Positions 31,313 to 40,473 of a stretch of 64,000 nt of DNA are shown in pieces; the stretch's first letter is position 1, and the number at the start of each line of letters is the position of its first letter. The notes beneath the pieces are model-generated. The model had not been told where the DNA came from, ran no database searches, and worked only from the letters and a program-made list of their open reading frames with translations. This stretch comes from Mycolicibacterium duvalii (GTDB lineage Bacteria; Actinomycetota; Actinomycetes; Mycobacteriales; Mycobacteriaceae): assembly GCF_010726645.1 (NCBI RefSeq), contig NZ_AP022563.1, positions 1,922,001-1,986,000 on the forward strand, read 5' to 3'. Position numbers and translations under genes: made by a program.

Positions 31313-31387
31313 GCGCGATTAGCTCAGCGGGAGAGCGCTTCCCTGACACGGAAGAGGTCACTGGTTCAATCCCAGTATCGCGCACCA
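31313..31387 (+). tRNA. tRNA-Val (anticodon GAC) with encoded CCA
   Basis: Cloverleaf: acceptor GCGCGAT with ATCGCGC, discriminator A followed by CCA in the DNA, anticodon stem CTTCC/GGAAG with loop CTGACAC (anticodon GAC), T arm ACTGGTTCAATCCCAGT. It is the only tRNA here with CCA encoded. Phage-type genes begin immediately after, so its 3' end is a natural integration site. Confidence 0.96.
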
Positions 31388-31501
31388 GCATTACCGCAGG
31401 TCAGACCGCATTTTTGAGAATCTGACCAGGGCTCATGCCCAATACATGCCCGATTAGGTTTGGCAAGCTGGACTCTCGATCCCGATCCGAGAGGATTTGC
31501 C

Positions 31502-31714
31502 GTGAACACCACGCACGACGACGACGCGACTACTTGGCGTGACCTCACCGACCAGCTCACCCCGGAGCAGGTGCAGCGGTTCGAGCACCAAGAGCGACTC
31601 GCACTAAGCTCCATCGCCTTCGGCCACAACCCAAACGAGACGGCCGAGGACATCGCTCGGGGCTCCCTTACTGAAGCGCGGTGGAAGCGCAGCAGAACCT
31701 CACCGACTGCATGA
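31502..31714 (+). CDS. Small hypothetical island protein
   Basis: A 70-residue soluble protein starting at GTG 31502 with GAGAGGA about eight bases upstream. It opens MNTTHDDDATTWRDLTDQLTPEQVQ and is rich in charged residues. No family was recognised. Its TGA overlaps the ATG of the next gene (31711-31714), so the two form a coupled pair, first in the island after the tRNA. Confidence 0.55.
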   Translation: MNTTHDDDATTWRDLTDQLTPEQVQRFEHQERLALSSIAFGHNPNETAEDIARGSLTEARWKRSRTSPTA

Positions 31715-31986
31715 TGAGCCTTCCGCTGCCGCAAGGCGCGGAGTCGGCCGAGCATTGGGCAGACGACGCAGACGGGCAGTGGACGCGGATGGTGCATGGC
31801 CCGTCCCGGTCGGTGGAGGGCTTCGACGCTGCCGTCTACCGCACCGGCGTCCAGACCCGCGACGGCGCGGTCACATGGTCGCTCTACGTCCACGTCGCAG
31901 ACAGCGACGACATGACCGCTGGGCAGGTACGCCAGCTGGCCGCTGCGCTTGTCGAGGCCGCCGACGAGCTCGACAACCTCTGCTAG
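31711..31986 (+). CDS. Small hypothetical island protein, second of a coupled pair
   Basis: A 91-residue protein starting at ATG 31711, overlapping the previous stop (ATGA). A longer frame from GTG 31681 overlaps the previous gene more and is less likely. It has a WADDADGQWTRMVHG segment and a beta-like half (DGAVTWSLYVHVADSDDMTA). No family was recognised. A strong terminator follows. Confidence 0.55.
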   Translation: MMSLPLPQGAESAEHWADDADGQWTRMVHGPSRSVEGFDAAVYRTGVQTRDGAVTWSLYVHVADSDDMTAGQVRQLAAALVEAADELDNLC

Positions 31987-32009
31987 CTCTGGGAGCCCGT
32001 CAAATAGGA

Positions 32010-32040
32010 CGACCCCGGCCACGTCGGCCGGGGTCGTTTT
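32010..32040 (+). terminator. Rho-independent terminator
   Basis: An 11-bp perfect stem (CGACCCCGGCC at 32010-32020 with GGCCGGGGTCG at 32026-32036), a 5-base loop, then TTTT. It ends the two-gene unit at 31502-31986, and it stands before the convergent gene whose stop is at 32056. Confidence 0.9.
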
Positions 32041-32055
32041 CGTCCGCCAGTGCGC

Positions 32056-32406
32056 TCAGCAGCTGACCGCGCGGCCCGCCCAATCACTCGGGGCTGAAGT
32101 GAGCGCAAAGTCATCGTTGTCGAGCAGCTTGCCGAGCATGCCATCCCATCCTGGGGTGTGCCCGCCCGCGGTATGGATAGCGGTCCTCGCGGCGGCTAGG
32201 GCCTTCGCGATTGCATCCGCACGGCTATCGGCGTTGACGGTGACACAGACGTCGACACGGCCGGCGTCGAGATCGGCTCCGACGTCCCCGTCAACGTCTG
32301 GAATGTCGGCGAAGGCGTCAGCAACGTCGTCGAGGTGGGACTCGAAGCCGACGCGGTCTTCCTGCGGCCCCATTCCGAATCGAAACTCCATGTAGTAGCT
32401 GGCCAT
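32056..32406 (-). CDS. Hypothetical partner of the HicA-like protein
   Basis: A 116-residue acidic protein opening MASYYMEFRFGMGPQEDRVGFESHLDDVADAF, with an alternating beta/alpha look (RVDVCVTVNADSRADAIAKALAAARTAIHTAGG). It starts one base into the stop of the HicA-like gene (TAATG), so translation is coupled. No HicB-type HTH or RNase-H-like motif is seen; if it neutralises the HicA-like protein it would be a non-classical antitoxin. That is inference. Confidence 0.55.
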   Translation of the reverse strand: MASYYMEFRFGMGPQEDRVGFESHLDDVADAFADIPDVDGDVGADLDAGRVDVCVTVNADSRADAIAKALAAARTAIHTAGGHTPGWDGMLGKLLDNDDFALTSAPSDWAGRAVSC

Positions 32407-32618
32407 TACTGCTCACCTTCTCTCCAGCAAGATTGTCGACGGAACCACATTGTCGTGTTCTTGACGTAGTTCGGATCACTGGGCGATATGTGAATCGTCT
32501 TCATGTGCTGGCCGCAGGGGCACCGGAACTTGTGGTAGCGCTTTCCGGTCACCTCGGTCCAACCGTGTTGACGAACTGTGTCGATCAGCTCTCTGACGTC
32601 CTTGTCATGTCTCCCCAC
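32406..32618 (-). CDS. HicA-like small RNA-binding (dsRBD-fold) protein
   Basis: A 70-residue protein starting at GTG 32618. The sequence GRHDKDVRELIDTVRQHGW opens as in HicA toxins, followed by a His (GKRYHKFRCPCGQ) where HicA has its catalytic histidine, and the HISPSDPNYVKNT strand-helix region typical of the fold. Two CxC/C cysteines (CPCGQ) are unusual. HicA proteins degrade mRNA; activity here is not established. It is coupled to the 116-residue gene downstream. Confidence 0.65.
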   Translation of the reverse strand: MGRHDKDVRELIDTVRQHGWTEVTGKRYHKFRCPCGQHMKTIHISPSDPNYVKNTTMWFRRQSCWREGEQ

Positions 32619-32697
32619 TAGCGCGAAACCTTAGCGAATCGACGTCACGGCGGCGCATCGAACTGACAACTCCACTGTACAAGCAGCCTGAACAGGG

Positions 32698-33042
32698 CTA
32701 TCGCGGCCTTATGCGGCCTCGCTGGCTATCCGCGTGCGTCTTCGTCGCATGATGAGGCGCGCATAGGCTCTGGTAATTCTCTGGGTCGTAGCGCCGGGGG
32801 TCGCCCTTCGGCAGCTCTGCCAGCGGCACGATGTGGTCGGTGTGATCAGCCAGCCGGGGACAGCCGGGCCACTCGCAGTACGGGTTTTCCCGCCGGTACG
32901 CGGCCAACGCCTTGGCCATGCGGCGGTCGTCGTGGCCACCGGGGTGCGTTGACCCTTCCCACGGCTTCCGGCACGGGCACGGCTTGCCCTTGGGCGCCGG
33001 CTGACGGCAGCGGGCGCATGTTCGGGGTGGGGCGGTCGGCAA
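32698..33042 (-). CDS. HNH endonuclease-type protein
   Basis: A 114-residue phage-type HNH protein. It has a Cys-rich N-terminus (TCARCRQPAPKGKPCPC), then the HNH core CEWPGCPRLADHTDHIVPL and YQSLCAPHHATKTH with the final histidine pair. It starts at TTG 33042; AGGAGG (rc 33055-33050) lies seven bases upstream, which decides the start. Such proteins sit beside terminase genes in mycobacteriophages and help packaging; no terminase is present here, so this looks like a stranded remnant. Confidence 0.82.
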   Translation of the reverse strand: MPTAPPRTCARCRQPAPKGKPCPCRKPWEGSTHPGGHDDRRMAKALAAYRRENPYCEWPGCPRLADHTDHIVPLAELPKGDPRRYDPENYQSLCAPHHATKTHADSQRGRIRPR

Positions 33043-33342
33043 CGGTGAACCTCCTGCTCACGCTGCTGGCGGGTGTTCCGAAATTTCCGCAGTTCTTCCG
33101 GGGGGGAGAGGCCGCCCACCGCCGGAGGTCGGCCACCGCGCGGTCTGGCTGGCGATTGTGGCGCCCCCTGGCATGTGTGGGTGTGTCGACACATGTGCAG
33201 CCCGAGTGCTGCTGGCGAAAACGGACGACACCGCGGCGTCGGCCAGGGTTGGGACCGCTGGAAATGAGCACCCCGTTGGGTGGGTGCGGCGGCTGCCGGC
33301 GTGCCGATGACGAGGTGCACCAGCAGCGCGCCGCACCCGGTC
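33043..33342. other. About 300 bases without a clear gene
   Basis: Between the HNH start and the end of the capsid frame. The reverse strand carries a short open stretch (PPEELRKFRNTRQQREQEV) but no convincing start or family. It holds the ribosome binding site of the HNH gene near 33050-33055. Nothing else was recognised. Confidence 0.4.
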
Positions 33343-35073
33343 TTACTCGGCGGCGGTCGCGACCTTCACCACAGCGCCGGGCTGATTCGCCGACACACCG
33401 AACCGGCCCTCGACGCGGCACCGCACCTAATTCTTCACGAAGTCATCCGAGACGGCGTCGGACCACTTCACCTCGACCTGGCCGTCGTGGTCGACGGTCA
33501 CCGCGCCGTCACCGATCACCAGGCCGGTGTCCTCGCCGAGGCCCTGGTTGAGCACCACCGGCACACCCCACAGCCGGCGCGCGACCGGGTCGATCGGCAC
33601 ACCACGCACATCGGTAGCTCCCGACGTCACGGTCAGCAGCTCGATGGCCTCCCAGTCGTTGGCGTGCAGCACGATCACACCGGGGGTGTAACCGCTGGCT
33701 TCCAGCGTGGTGATGGCCTTACGGACGGTGGTCAGCGCGTCGGTGGCGAACGCCTGCACCACGACACCGGAGGTGTTCAGGATGCCGGTCATGTTCTCGC
33801 CGGTCCCCGCGCCCGCGAGGATCTGCGCCTCGACCGCGACGCGCAACCCATAGACCAGTTCGTCTTGCACAAACCGCTCGAGGTTCACGTTGTCGCCGAG
33901 CAGGTAGTGGTCGATGGCCTCGGAGACGTGCGCGACGACGCGCAGCCGGTTCTCCACCGCGACCACCTACACCGTCGACGTCGGTTTGGTGCCGCCGGCC
34001 GCGACCGGCGCGGCCTGCAGCGTGCGAACCGACTGGCGCAGGAACGAATAGGACGGCGTCACAGCGCGGGTCGGCAGCACGTCGAGCACCGACACCGCCG
34101 GCCGGCCCGTCTCGACGACCTCGGCCTGCAGGATCGTCGAGGTGGTCTGCTGGCCGGCGGCCAGCGCCTTGGTGCCGCTGCCGTCGCGCGGCATGGCCTT
34201 GATGACGCGCTGCGCCATCGCCTTGGCGTGCTTGCCGGTCAGCGCCAGGTGCCCGCCCTCGACGTCACCGTTGGCGCCGCGGGCCATGTCGTCGAGGCCG
34301 CCGATGATCTCGGCGGTCTTGCGCGCCTCGGCGACGAACGCCATGTCGGCCTTTGTCTTGGCGATCGCGCCGTCGAGGGTCTTGGCCTTCTCGGTCGCTT
34401 CCTCGACCTGGCCGGCCTCATCGGCGGTCAAGTCACGCTGCAGCTCGTCAGCGGTGTCGAGAATCTGCTTGACGAGCGCGAGCTGCGAATCGCGGTCCTT
34501 GGTCAGGGTTGCCAATCGGTTTTCGAACATGGGTGATACGTCCTTCGGGGTGTCGTGGTAGCGCTTGACTGCTGCGCGGGCCAGCGCCGCGCGGATCGGA
34601 GCGGTCGGTCGGCCGGCGGACTTCACCGCGCCGATCAGAGCGCGGTCGTTGGCGCCGCGAGCCACCACCGACACCTCGACGAGGTCCAAGTCGGTCAGCT
34701 CATTACCGGCGGCGGTCTTGGTCGAATGATTGACGCGGTAGCCGATGCTCAGACCACCGACGCGGCGGCCCTTCACATTCCGGTACGCCGCGGCACCGTG
34801 CTCGGTGTCGAGGTCGAACTTGCCGGTGATCGCCAAACCCTCGGCGGTTTCGGTGGCCTCGACGACGTCGCCGACGTAGTTCCGCGGATCAGCCGCGCCG
34901 TGTTCCCACAGCAGCGGCACCGGCTGGCCGGCGGCCAGCGACTTTGTGAACGCTCCGCGGCGCACAATGTCGCCGTGAGCATCGACGTTGTCGAACACCG
35001 ACGCCAGACCCGTAAACGTCCCGGTCTGGTCGTCAGCACTCTTGATCGACAACGCAACTGACTTACGTTGCAT
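33343..35073 (-). pseudogene. HK97-type prohead protease-major capsid fusion, split by two in-frame amber codons
   Basis: One open frame on the reverse strand from ATG 35073 to TAA 33345-33343, about 576 residues, broken by TAG at 33969-33967 and TAG at 33429-33427. Residues 1-160: prohead protease (FTGLASVFDNVDAHGDIVRRGAF, and GGLSIGYRVNHST). Then a scaffold-like coiled coil (RLATLTKDRDSQLALVKQIL) and the capsid domain (KPTSTV, stop, VVAVENRLRVVAHVSEAIDHY), then DDFVKN, stop, VRCRVEGRFGVSANQPG to the end. Sequence on both sides of each TAG reads on as the same capsid, so each amber is inside the gene. Loss of function by nonsense mutation is the simple reading; suppression or sequencing error are alternatives. 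Confidence 0.85.
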
Positions 35074-35250
35074 GAATCGTCCTCTCGGACATCAGAAGTG
35101 GAGGGATCAACAACGAGTCACGGCCGCGACTGCTGGCGGTGCTCGCTGGATCGTCTTGCGGGCCGGCTGGCGGGGCGCAATTCGGGCCCGGCCGCCGCGC
35201 TGGCTGACTCTCCGACCACCACCGTAGCAGCGGGCAGCGACAACACCCGG

Positions 35251-35418
35251 TCACCGCGGCGGCCTGTCGTGCCACAACCTTGCGTCCCACAACGCAGCGT
35301 TGTCGACGTCGACCTCGACGTGCTCGTCGAAACTGAAGACGCTGTCACCGCGCCGGATCGGCACCCGCACCGTGCGCCGCGCGGTCTCATCGGCCTGACC
35401 CTCGGGGTCAACGGTCAT
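35251..35418 (-). CDS. Small phage protein (55 residues)
   Basis: Starts at ATG 35418, overlapping the end of the upstream gene by 11 bases. It opens MTVDPEGQADETARRTVRVPI and has a VFSFDEHVEVDVDNAALWD segment of beta character. No family was recognised. It lies between the 93-residue phage gene and the prohead protease, so it belongs to the head-gene block. Confidence 0.5.
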   Translation of the reverse strand: MTVDPEGQADETARRTVRVPIRRGDSVFSFDEHVEVDVDNAALWDARLWHDRPPR

Positions 35419-35689
35419 CGTCGGCGTCCTTCTCGGCGATGAACATCGCGTCCATCGCCCACCCGTCGAGCTCCACCTGCACCCGGTCGCCGTAGAGTTC
35501 ACCGGTCAGCTGCGCGCAGCGCACACCGAGCGCGATCGCGAACAGGTCCATCCGGCCGGCCTTACGGGCCTCGATCAGCGGCACCGCGGACTCGGCGTTC
35601 TCACCGGCCTGGATCGCGGCCACGAACCGCGCCGCCCGGATCGTGGCGTCGTGGAACTCGGGGTCAGTGCCGCGCTTGAACTGCGTCAT
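35408..35689 (-). CDS. Phage hypothetical protein (93 residues)
   Basis: Starts at ATG 35689 (MTQFKRGTDPEFHDATIRAAR), a charged helical protein ending KDADDDR. The frame upstream of the ATG is low-complexity and is not part of the protein. No family was recognised; its position next to the protease suggests a head-assembly or accessory role at most. Confidence 0.55.
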   Translation of the reverse strand: MTQFKRGTDPEFHDATIRAARFVAAIQAGENAESAVPLIEARKAGRMDLFAIALGVRCAQLTGELYGDRVQVELDGWAMDAMFIAEKDADDDR

Positions 35690-35805
35690 GGGTTTTTGTC
35701 CTCTCAGTCGGAAAATTGGTGTGAAATCTGTGCTCGCGTGAAAAAGCCCACCGCCGCGCGGGGCAGCGCCTCCATTGCTGGAAATTCCCAGGCCTATACC
35801 GGGGG

Positions 35806-36242
35806 TCATGCGGTCACGCGTCTGGACGTGATGACGCGGCCGGCGACGACGCCGAGCGGTCGCGCGTCGGTGGGCAGCTGGTCGAGCCAGCCGCGGCAGG
35901 CGTCCAGGGCTGGGCAGGCCGCGCAGACGCTGACGGCGGCGGCCCTGGCTTGCTGTGTCTCGGCGTGGTGGCCGCGGCGGCCGACGATGGTGGCGTCGAA
36001 CAGTTCGGCGTGGCCGCGGCAGCGGGCACCGCGCAGCGGCGGGACAGCGGCGGCTAGAGCGGCGAGGAAGTCGGCCAGAGATATGCGCCCAGGGTTGGTG
36101 GTGTCTGTGTCTGCGGTCTTGTCTCGCGGTTTGGCGGCGCCGGGTGGGCGAGTTTTGAGGAATCGCTTGTAGTGGCTGCAGCACATGCGCGGGCGTAGGT
36201 GGGGGTGCTGCAGCCGTCGACGTTGCAAGGGCTGGGGGTCAT
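35806..36242 (-). pseudogene. WhiB-like protein with an N-terminal Cys/His motif, frameshifted
   Basis: ATG 36242 (overlapping the preceding stop, ATGA) starts MTPSPCNVDGCSTPTYAR. In the second frame, MCCSHYKRFLKTR follows and the reading continues to 35806. The junction reads CGC-GC-ATG, which would be CGC-GGC-ATG (ARGMC) if one G had not been lost near 36188. The C-terminal domain has a WhiB-like cysteine set (GARCRGHAELFD, VCAACPALDACRGW) with the GVVAGR end. So it is a fusion of a zinc-finger-like N-terminus and a WhiB domain, interrupted by one base. WhiB proteins bind an Fe-S cluster and regulate transcription; phages encode some. Confidence 0.65.
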
Positions 36243-36526
36243 ACGCTCACCGGTTTCCAGTCGACGACTCCGGTGGCGGCGGGGCAACCGTCGTCGTGGA
36301 ATATCTGGCTGATGATCCGGTCGCCGGGCAGCAGGATCAGTTGCCCGTCTGCGCGGCAGTCGCGGCAGGCGTCGGTGAGTCCGGAGAGCACGCCGGGTTG
36401 TCCGGTGGCGTTGACGCGGGCTCGCAGTTGTTGGATTTGCGCGGCGGCGGGATGGGTGCGTGCGTGTTGTCGACGCTGTCTGCGGCTCATGGTGTTTCGG
36501 CCTTTGTCCATGCCGTGTTTGTCCAT
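36239..36526 (-). CDS. Small phage protein with a CxxC pair
   Basis: A 95-residue protein (or 83 from the internal ATG 36490, MSRRQRRQHARTHP). It contains ACRDCRADGQL and a second Cys in DDGCPAATG, suggesting one metal site. It overlaps the WhiB-like gene by four bases and lies 78 bases downstream of the ATPase. No family was recognised. Confidence 0.5.
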   Translation of the reverse strand: MDKHGMDKGRNTMSRRQRRQHARTHPAAAQIQQLRARVNATGQPGVLSGLTDACRDCRADGQLILLPGDRIISQIFHDDGCPAATGVVDWKPVSV

Positions 36527-36604
36527 CTGTCCACCCCTAAAGAGAGGGGGGTGGTGGACAGTTTTGGCGGTGGAGTGGACAAGTGGTGGACAAGGTGGAC
36601 AGTT

Positions 36605-37699
36605 TCATTTCGGCGCCACCTTGTAGAACGGCCGTTTGTCGGTTCCGTCGTTGTTCAGATCACCGGAAGCGAGCAGGTCAGATAGTGCGCGGTGGAATGT
36701 GCCGGCTGACATGTCGGCGACGTTGCGTAGCTCGGCCTTGCTGGCGCCGGTGTGGACAAAATGCTGGACAAAGGTGGACAAAAGTCGTTCTGCGCGTTCC
36801 GGTTTGTCCACCCCTCGGTGGACAGATACCGCGCAGCTTTCCGTGCCCGGTATCGCGTCGAGTTTCAGGTGATGGGTGTCCTGGCGCGGGCCGTCCTTGC
36901 GCTTCTCCCGATCGAGAGTGATGACCGCTCCGTCGACGGTGACCGAGTAGACGGTGTCCGCGCCGGCTTCGAACACTGACGAGCCGCGGAACGTCTTGCC
37001 GTCCTTGCCGGTGTGGTGCACACCGAGGACCACGCCGCGGCCGTCTGGTGTGCGGCGGCGCAGCCGGTGCAAGACGTCGACGACCAGGCCGCAGTCCTGT
37101 GCGCTGTTCTCGTCGCCACCGACCATGCAGCGGGCCAGGGTGTCGATGACGACCAGGCCGTAACCGTTGGTCGCGACGAGAGCTTCCAGCTCCATCACCT
37201 CGGCGGTTCTGGTGAGGTTCACCGGCTGGGGCAGAACGTCGAACGCGTCGGTGTCGGCGATGGTGTTCTGCCATCCGGTTTCCCACGCGTCGAGGCGTTG
37301 CTTGAGGCCGTGCGCGCCCTCGGCGGCGACGTAGAGCACTCGGCGTCGCTCGGTGGCCCGGTTCTGCCAGCGGCGGCCGGTGGCGATGCTGGCGGCCCAG
37401 TCGAGCGCGACGAATGACTTGCCGGTCCCCCACCGCCCGTAGAGCAGCGCGATGGTGCCTTGGTCGAGGACGCCGTCGATGAGCGGTTGCGGGTCGGGCA
37501 GCTGGCGCAGCGCCGAGCGGGTCAGCAGCATCGACTGCAGCCCCGGCGGTTTGGCCGCGGTGCCGGTGTCGTCGGGTGGTGGTTCCCATTCGCCGACCGC
37601 GTGCTCGTCGAGGTCCGGTGGCGGTTCGATCGCGTCGTCGTAGACGATCTGGCGCGCCGGGTCAGCACTGAAGGCCGGCGCATCGAACATGCTCGTCAT
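36605..37699 (-). CDS. AAA/RecA-fold replication ATPase (RepA/DnaB-helper type)
   Basis: A 364-residue phage-type ATPase. Walker A is LLYGRWGTGKSFVALDWAASI (residues about 87-97), Walker B is GLVVIDTLARCMVGGDENS, and VVLGVHHTGKDGKTFRGSS follows in the sensor region. These match the AAA_25/RepA-type family that loads or helps helicases. The C-terminal ~65 residues (ELRNVADMSAGTFHRALSDL) look like a winged-helix. ATG 37699 overlaps the TGA of the upstream gene (ATGA). It is the best-preserved replication gene of the island. Confidence 0.8.
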   Translation of the reverse strand: MTSMFDAPAFSADPARQIVYDDAIEPPPDLDEHAVGEWEPPPDDTGTAAKPPGLQSMLLTRSALRQLPDPQPLIDGVLDQGTIALLYGRWGTGKSFVALDWAASIATGRRWQNRATERRRVLYVAAEGAHGLKQRLDAWETGWQNTIADTDAFDVLPQPVNLTRTAEVMELEALVATNGYGLVVIDTLARCMVGGDENSAQDCGLVVDVLHRLRRRTPDGRGVVLGVHHTGKDGKTFRGSSVFEAGADTVYSVTVDGAVITLDREKRKDGPRQDTHHLKLDAIPGTESCAVSVHRGVDKPERAERLLSTFVQHFVHTGASKAELRNVADMSAGTFHRALSDLLASGDLNNDGTDKRPFYKVAPK

Positions 37700-37866
37700 C
37701 GGCGGTCACCGCGCAGCTGCTCGAGGCGTTGGGCGCAGTCACCGATGACGCGGGCCAGGATCGACACGTGCGAGGACAGTTCGGCTTCGGAGGATTCGCG
37801 GGCGGCGGACTGCAGCGCGACTCCGGCGGATTCGATGCGTCTGCGCAGCGAGCCGGCGACGGCGGA
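37696..37866 (-). pseudogene. C-terminal remnant of a phage gene truncated by an insertion sequence
   Basis: About 55 residues remain (AVAGSLRRRIESAGVALQS and onward to QRLEQLRGDRR), a charged coiled-coil-like protein. It is cut at about 37866 by the left end of the IS30-type element, and its start is gone. It overlaps the ATPase start by four bases. No family was recognised. Confidence 0.55.
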
Positions 37867-37910
37867 TTCAACTGGTCGTCGCAACACCTTGGCCGTGGAG
37901 GTGTTGCGCA

Positions 37911-39116
37911 GTGGCGACGAAAGACTGGGCCGCGAAGACCAGTGATGTGCCCGAGGGTGCGCGTCGGCAGTGGCGTGCGGATCGGGCGTTGCGACCGCCG
38001 ATGCGTTCGCCGGGTCGGCCTGAGCCCTCACGGGCGGTGCAGCGGCAATTCTGGTATCTGATCGCGACGGGCATCACCTCTGCCGAAGCGGCGTTGAAAG
38101 TGGGCGTGTCCGTGCCGGTCGGAACCCGTTGGTTTCGCCACGCTGGCGGCATGCCACCGATCTCGCTTGCCGTGCCCACCGGCCGCTACTTGTCCTTCGA
38201 GGAGCGCGAGGAGATCGCGCTGCTGCGTGCCAAGCAGATCGGCGTTCGCGAGATCGCGCGCAGGATCGGCCGCGACCCGGCAACGATCTCCCGCGAACTG
38301 CGCCGCAACGCGGCCACGCGCAGCGGCAAGCAGGAATACCGGGCGCTGGTGGCGCAGTGGAAGGCCCAGCAGACGGCGAAGCGGCCGAAAACGGCCAGGC
38401 TCGCGACTAACGACAAGCTGCGCGAGTACGTCCAGGAACGGCTCGCCGGAAACGTACGCCGCCCCGACGGCAGCATCGTTGTCGGGCCGCAGCCGCCCGC
38501 GTGGAAGGGGCTGAACAAACCGCATCGCCAGGACCGGCGGTGGGCGACTGCGTGGAGCCCGGAGCAGATCGCGCACCGGCTGAAGGTCGACTTCCCCGAT
38601 GATGAGTCCATGCGCATCAGCCACGAGGCGATCTACCAGTCGCTGTTCATCCGGGGCCGTGGTGCGCTCAAACGTGAACTCGTCACCTGCCTGCGAACCG
38701 GCCGCGCACTGCGCCAGCCACGGGCTCGCACGCAGAACCGCCCACAAGGCCATGTCAGCGCCGACGTCGTGTTCTCCCAGCGCCCCGCGGAGGCAGCCGA
38801 CCGCGCCGTCCCCGGGCACTGGGAGGGCGATCTGATCATCGGCACAGGCCGGTCCGCGATCGGCACGATCGTCGAACGCAAGAGCCGCTCGACCCTGTTG
38901 GTGCACCTGCCGCGACTGCAAGGCTATGGCGAGATACCGCCGATCAAGAACGGTCCCGCGCTGGGCGGCTACGGCGCCGTCGCGATGAACGACGCGCTCG
39001 TAGCATCAATGACAAAGCTTCCCGAGCAGCTCCGAAAGACGCTCACCTGGGACCGCGGCAAAGAACTCTCCGGCCACGCCCAGTTCGCTCTCGAAACGGG
39101 CACGAAGGTGTTCTTT
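37911..39116 (+). pseudogene. IS30-family transposase, 5' part
   Basis: Residues 1-402 of an IS30-type transposase (MATKDWAAKTSDVPEGAR). The helix-turn-helix is near residues 90-150 (ISRELRRNAATRSGK). Two of the three catalytic acidic residues are here: GHWEGDLIIG and LTWDRGKELS. The reading stops in a foreign end at 39117; the rest resumes at 41792 after a CTT duplication, TKVFF joining ADPHSPWQR. It is inactive as it stands. Confidence 0.85.
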
Positions 39117-39124
39117 GAACCCTT

Positions 39125-40442
39125 GGGTTCAAGGAGTCGATGCAACAGGTGGTGAGTTTGAGAGTAGTTCGTTGAGGGCTTCGGCTGGGGTCTTCCAGTT
39201 CAGTGTCTTGCGAGGTCGGCCGTTGAGTTCGGCGGCGACGTAGTCGAGGTAGTGGGCCGGATAGATCGATAGGTCGGTGCCTTTAGGGAAGTATTGGCGC
39301 AGGAGCCCGTTGGTGTTCTCGTTGCTGCCGCGTTGCCATGGGGAGTGCGGGTCGCAGAAGTAGATGTCGAGGTCGGTGGCCGCGGCGATCGCGAGGTGAT
39401 TGGCCATCTCACTGCCTTGATCCCATGTCAGCGACCGCCGCAGATGCTCGGGCAGTTCGGTGATTTTGGCGACGATCGCGTTCTGCACGCTTTCAGCAGT
39501 GTGGTCATCGGGCAGGTGCAACAGCATGACGAACCGGGTCGTGCGTTCGACCAGCGTGCCGATCGCTGATGCCGAGGCGGTGGAGCCGAGGATGAGGTCG
39601 CCTTCCCAGTGTCCGGGCACTGCCCGGTCGGCCACTTCGGCCGGGCGTTGACTGATGTTGATCATGCCGGGGATGCGTCCGCGGCGGGTCGCGGCCTGGT
39701 GCTGGGGTCGACGCACCGCACGCTTGCTCCGGAGGCACTGGTGCAGTTCGCGGCGCAGGGAGCCGCGTCCTTGCACGTAGAGGGCTCGATAGATGGCTTC
39801 GTGTGACACCCACATCTCCGGATCGTCGGGGAAGTCGATGCGCAGCCGTAGGGCGATCTGCTCGGGGCTGTGCCGCGACTCCAATCGACTCTGCACCTCA
39901 TCACGCAGGGTGTCACTGTGGGACAGCTTGCCGGGCTTGGGCCGCAACGCGCGGTCGGCGGATCGGTCGTGGGCGGCCAGCGCGCGGTACTGCACCACGG
40001 CGGCTCTGCCGCTTTGGCGGGCTCCGAAGGCGTGTTTGCGGCGATACCCCGATGTACGGGCGTTGCTCTTACGCGCCCGCAGCTCGTTGTTGGCGTCGAT
40101 TTCGCGTTTGATCGTCGAGGCTGGGCGGCCCAGTCGACGACCCATGGACCGCAACGACTCGCCGGCGTGGACGCCGACCTGTATCTCGATGCGGTCCTGC
40201 AGGTCAACCGCGGACGCGGTCCGGTGATGTTGGGTTTGCTCGCACGCGGTTTCACACCGCCAGCTTGCCGAAACCATCGGTGAGCGCAGGTCGCCGACAC
40301 TCCTACGGCCCTACCAGCATGTTCGGGCAACAACCCATTACGGATCTGCTCCCAAAACAACGGCTTCCGTGACTGCAACAAAGCTCGACCCATGACAACA
40401 CTCCTCAATCAAAGACGGGTGTTGCATCGATCCCTTGAAACC
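39125..40442 (-). mobile_element. Inner IS30-type element
   Basis: About 1.32 kb. The ends are inverted: left GGGTTCAAGGAGTCGATGCAACA and, in reverse complement from 40442, GGTTTCAAGGGATCGATGCAACA, differing at about four positions. It contains one reverse-strand transposase gene. It lies within the left end of the IS3-type element, so it inserted last or second to last. Confidence 0.78.
39129..40393 (-). pseudogene. IS30-family transposase of the inner element, frameshifted
   Basis: The N-terminal part (MGRALLQSRKPLFWEQIRNG from ATG 40393) and the C-terminal 350 residues are in different frames. The junction near 40199 reads TTGACCTGCAG where TTGACCCTGCAG would keep the frame, so one C seems lost. 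The C-terminal part has the DDE residues: GHWEGDLILG, LTWDQGSEM and [19 protein letters not shown]. Without the lost base the protein would be about 420 residues, normal for IS30. It may be inactive or a sequencing error. Confidence 0.8.
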
Positions 40443-40473
40443 GCCACCGCCCTGGTTCTACTGGAGGCTCGAT

